A stretch of DNA of 64,000 nucleotides from SB21 sp964415295. Lineage in GTDB: Bacteria > CLD3 > SB21. The notes beneath the pieces were generated by a model, which was given only the letters and a program-made list of their open reading frames with translations, made no database searches and was not told where the DNA came from. Both the position numbers and the translations under genes were made by a program. Every line of letters begins with the position of its first letter. Position 1 is the first letter of the stretch. Location: positions 124,001-188,000 of the forward strand of contig CAYPYN010000006.1 of assembly GCA_964415295.1 (NCBI GenBank), in the 5' to 3' direction. Below, in pieces: positions 61,662 to 64,000 of this stretch.

Positions 61662-62456
61662 GTGGCTAAGACCTTAGTAACCGATCTGAAAAGCGACGAC
61701 GATTTTCGTAATTTCTATGAGAAGGAGTATTACCGCCATTCGGCCATGACGGAGATCCCGGAAGACGGCGATTTTATGTATGGTGTTGTGTTGGAGCATT
61801 TGAAGCCGTACTTGAGGAACGGAATTGCCGCAGCCGATGTGGGCTGTAATAACGGCAACCTGTCCTTATACATGGCCAAAAGAGGTTGCCGGGTTTTGGG
61901 GATCGATTACGCAAGAAATGTGATCGAAGGGGCCAAAGCGAGTGCGGATTTTTACCACATCGGGAATGCAGAATTCAAGGCGATGGATTTTGTCAAAGAA
62001 TGGAATAAAACCGATGAATTTGATTTTGTTTTTTGTTGTAACGTTCTCGAGCATGTACGGGAGGATAGAGAATTCGTAGTGAAATTTTACCAGATGCTCA
62101 AACCGGGAGGAAAACTTCTGCTCATAATTCCAACCGTTTATTCATCAATGTTCCGCACGTATAAGTTTTTTACCGGTCGTTTTTACAGCGATGAGGAGGT
62201 TGGCCACCTTCGGCGCTATGGCAAGAAAGAGTCAATGGATATGGTAGAAAGTGCCGGATTTGTGATTGACAAAGTGAATTTTATTGATGGGCCATTGAGA
62301 GAATGGTTCATCGTGCATCAACGCCTGAGGATTTTCCAAAAAATTTGGAAATTGCCCGTCATCCGATCGGCATTTAACCGCATTGATTCTATTATGGCAG
62401 GACTGCACCTGTATCCCGCGACTATTGTGATACATGGACATAAGAAAGAACGATAA
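61662..62456 (+). CDS. Class I SAM-dependent methyltransferase (264 aa)
   Basis: The Rossmann motif I is AAADVGCNNGNLSLYMA, motif II VLGIDYARNVIEGA, and motif IV/post-II FCCNVLEHVREDREFVVKF, then LKPGGKLLLIIPT. This is a UbiE/methyltransf_11/25-like fold. The substrate is unknown; position between a flippase and gmd suggests methylation of a sugar or polysaccharide end. Starts at a GTG 8 bases after the flippase stop. The C-terminal 90 residues are specific to this protein and contain aromatic, basic patches (RVFLKKI-type segments). Confidence 0.85.
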   Translation: MAKTLVTDLKSDDDFRNFYEKEYYRHSAMTEIPEDGDFMYGVVLEHLKPYLRNGIAAADVGCNNGNLSLYMAKRGCRVLGIDYARNVIEGAKASADFYHIGNAEFKAMDFVKEWNKTDEFDFVFCCNVLEHVREDREFVVKFYQMLKPGGKLLLIIPTVYSSMFRTYKFFTGRFYSDEEVGHLRRYGKKESMDMVESAGFVIDKVNFIDGPLREWFIVHQRLRIFQKIWKLPVIRSAFNRIDSIMAGLHLYPATIVIHGHKKER

Positions 62457-62483
62457 ATTATTTCTTGAAAAGGAAGATCACTG

Positions 62484-63545
62484 ATGAAAAAGGCGTTTAT
62501 TACCGGTGTTTCTGGGCAGGATGGCGCTTATCTTGCCGAGTCATTATTAAAAAAAGGATATGCCGTTCACGGCCTCGTCCGCCGTTCCAGTTCCTTTAAT
62601 CGCTGGCGTATCGAGCCGCTGTATTATTTGGATAATGCCAAATATGCTGATCATTTTCACCTGCATTATGGAGATCTTTCGGATTCAAGTTCGCTTAACC
62701 GGTTTTTGGAAAAGTATCAGCCTGATGAAATATATAATCTTGGTGCTCAAAGTCATGTTGGGATTTCATTTGAAGTTCCTGAGTACACGAGCGATGTCAC
62801 CGGCATCGGGGCGCTGCGGATACTGGATGCCATCAGGGAAACAAAAATCAACACACGGTTTTACCAGGCATCAAGTTCAGAACTGTACGGCAATTCTGAA
62901 TACGCTCCTCAGGATGAAAAGACCCCTTTCAATCCGCGAAGTCCGTATGCCTGCGCAAAAGCCTTTGCGTTTTATATCACCAAGAATTATCGCGAGGCCT
63001 ACGGCATCTATGCTTGTAACGGTATTTTATTCAATCACGAGTCCCCCCTCCGAGGCGAGAATTTCGTGACACGGAAGATAACGTTGTCGCTTGCGCGGAT
63101 CAAAGAAGGCCTTCAGAAGAAATTGGAGCTTGGAAACTTGAATGCCTCACGGGACTGGGGTTTTGCAGGCGACTATGTGGAAGCTATGTGGCTCATGCTT
63201 CAGCAGATTTCGGCAGACGACTACGTAGTTGCGACGGGAGAAACCCATACGGTTCGCGAATTCGTAGAGGCTGCCGCTTCCACCCTTGAATTTAACATTG
63301 AATGGAAAGGTGAAGGTATCGAAGAGGTCGGCATCGATACACGCACAGGCAAAGTGATCGTGGGTGTGAATGCCAACTATTTTCGCCCTACCGAAGTGGA
63401 TTTTTTAATCGGAAATGCATCAAAAGCCCGTCAGAAGCTGAATTGGAGCCCGAAAGTAGATTTCAAAGAGCTCGTAAAGCTTATGGCTGAGGCCGATCTT
63501 GAAAGCGTCAGAAAACTCAAGTACGGTACTACGGTGAAAAAATAA
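62484..63545 (+). CDS. gmd: GDP-mannose 4,6-dehydratase
   Basis: Makes GDP-4-keto-6-deoxy-mannose, the precursor of GDP-fucose, GDP-rhamnose or GDP-perosamine. NADP loop TGVSGQDGAYLAESLLKKGY, the family loop HGLVRRSSSFNRWRIEPLYY, NLGAQSHVGISFEVPEYT, SSSELYGN, the catalytic Tyr and Lys in RSPYACAKAFAFYIT, CNGILFNHESPLRGENFVTRK and RDWGFAGDYVEAMWLM. The 353-aa length is typical. No GDP-fucose synthase or perosamine synthase is within the window. Confidence 0.96.
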   Translation: MKKAFITGVSGQDGAYLAESLLKKGYAVHGLVRRSSSFNRWRIEPLYYLDNAKYADHFHLHYGDLSDSSSLNRFLEKYQPDEIYNLGAQSHVGISFEVPEYTSDVTGIGALRILDAIRETKINTRFYQASSSELYGNSEYAPQDEKTPFNPRSPYACAKAFAFYITKNYREAYGIYACNGILFNHESPLRGENFVTRKITLSLARIKEGLQKKLELGNLNASRDWGFAGDYVEAMWLMLQQISADDYVVATGETHTVREFVEAAASTLEFNIEWKGEGIEEVGIDTRTGKVIVGVNANYFRPTEVDFLIGNASKARQKLNWSPKVDFKELVKLMAEADLESVRKLKYGTTVKK

Positions 63546-64000
63546 TGTCGGCGGCATTACCTTATAACAAAATTTGTGAAATTGAGGATTTTGTGAATCC
63601 CGTCTTGCTACCGGTCATGCGGGAAGTGTTCGGACACGAATTGGCAAGATATGGGCCTCAATGGCCTGAGGGCGATGAGTACCGAAAGCATTGGGAAGTG
63701 GCTATGTGCATACGAACATTTCGTGACTTCGGCGCACTACGGTCCGATGCGGATGTTTTGGGTGTTGGCGCCGGGAATGAGCCCACGATATTTTTCCTGA
63801 CCAATTATTGCCGAAGAGTGTTTGCCACCGACCTGTATTTGCCAGATCCAACGATTCGGTCCGGAAAATTCAAAGGTATTCGACCATTTTTCCGGGAGGC
63901 ACTCGCAACTGTCTCCGGCAAAAGAAGATTATGGGCCGAGTCTGCTAATATTGGCATGTTCTTGGATCCGGGCCGCTATTGGCCGGGTCAATGGAACCCT
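63545..64000 (+). CDS. SAM-dependent methyltransferase-like protein (partial, 3' end outside window)
   Basis: The ATG overlaps the gmd stop by one base (TAATG), an arrangement for coupled translation. The 152 visible residues start MSAALPYNKICEIEDFVNPV and show a methyltransferase motif I DVLGVGAGNEPTIFFLT followed by motif II VFATDLYLPDPTI. No stop occurs before the window edge. Its likely role is modification of the sugar or lipid-linked intermediate. The assignment rests on the two motifs alone. Confidence 0.72.
   Translation, partial: MSAALPYNKICEIEDFVNPVLLPVMREVFGHELARYGPQWPEGDEYRKHWEVAMCIRTFRDFGALRSDADVLGVGAGNEPTIFFLTNYCRRVFATDLYLPDPTIRSGKFKGIRPFFREALATVSGKRRLWAESANIGMFLDPGRYWPGQWNP

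Overview
The window reads as a chromosomal segment of a free-living, Gram-negative-type bacterium from the FCB side of the tree. A Calditrichota/KSB1/Ignavibacteria-like lineage is my best guess; no rRNA is present to settle it. The main reason is the number of large Sec-exported proteins ending in a type IX secretion (Por) sorting domain, with NPFNP motifs and a final short basic strand. Lipoproteins and a Wza-like export protein imply an outer membrane. I see no tRNA, rRNA, CRISPR array, prophage or insertion sequence.

Layout. 1-3400: the end of rex, an unrecognised 464-aa protein, a 50-aa CcmD-like membrane protein, a convergent PP2C phosphatase and a small exported protein. 3460-13500 (minus): two giant BNR/Asp-box propeller proteins with T9SS tails, each with small lipoproteins. 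13500-14010: a hairpin-rich non-coding stretch. 14010-32980 (minus): six tandem paralogues of a large secreted modular protein in the order short-long-long, short-long-long, with gene-conversion tracts and conserved inverted-repeat spacers. 32976-34918: two Reg_prop-type propeller lipoproteins. 35168-42008: an exported TPR-CHAT (caspase-like) protein facing a sigma factor/anti-sigma pair, plus a carboxypeptidase-regulatory-like lipoprotein and a hypothetical gene. 42114-46732 (minus): Nudix hydrolase, DAHP synthase, amidohydrolase, IMP dehydrogenase.

46900-54050 (plus): a canonical lipid block, yceD/DUF177-rpmF-plsX-fabH-fabD-fabG-acpP-fabF-rnc. Both internal transcription starts carry sigma70-like promoters overlapped or followed by related TTTGAT...ATCAAA-type palindromes, and an intrinsic terminator lies between acpP and fabF. 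54067-64000 (plus): a surface-polysaccharide locus with two UDP-sugar dehydrogenases, a UDP-GlcNAc 2-epimerase, a Wza-like exporter, an SDR enzyme, a Wzx-like flippase, GDP-mannose 4,6-dehydratase and two methyltransferases, the last cut by the window edge.

The observations most worth following are the TPR-CHAT/sigma/anti-sigma neighbourhood, the six-gene secreted family with its mosaic structure, the paired fatty-acid operators, and the hairpin array at 13629-13796. Starts were moved inward where a Shine-Dalgarno site, signal peptide or repeat-derived extension argued for it.
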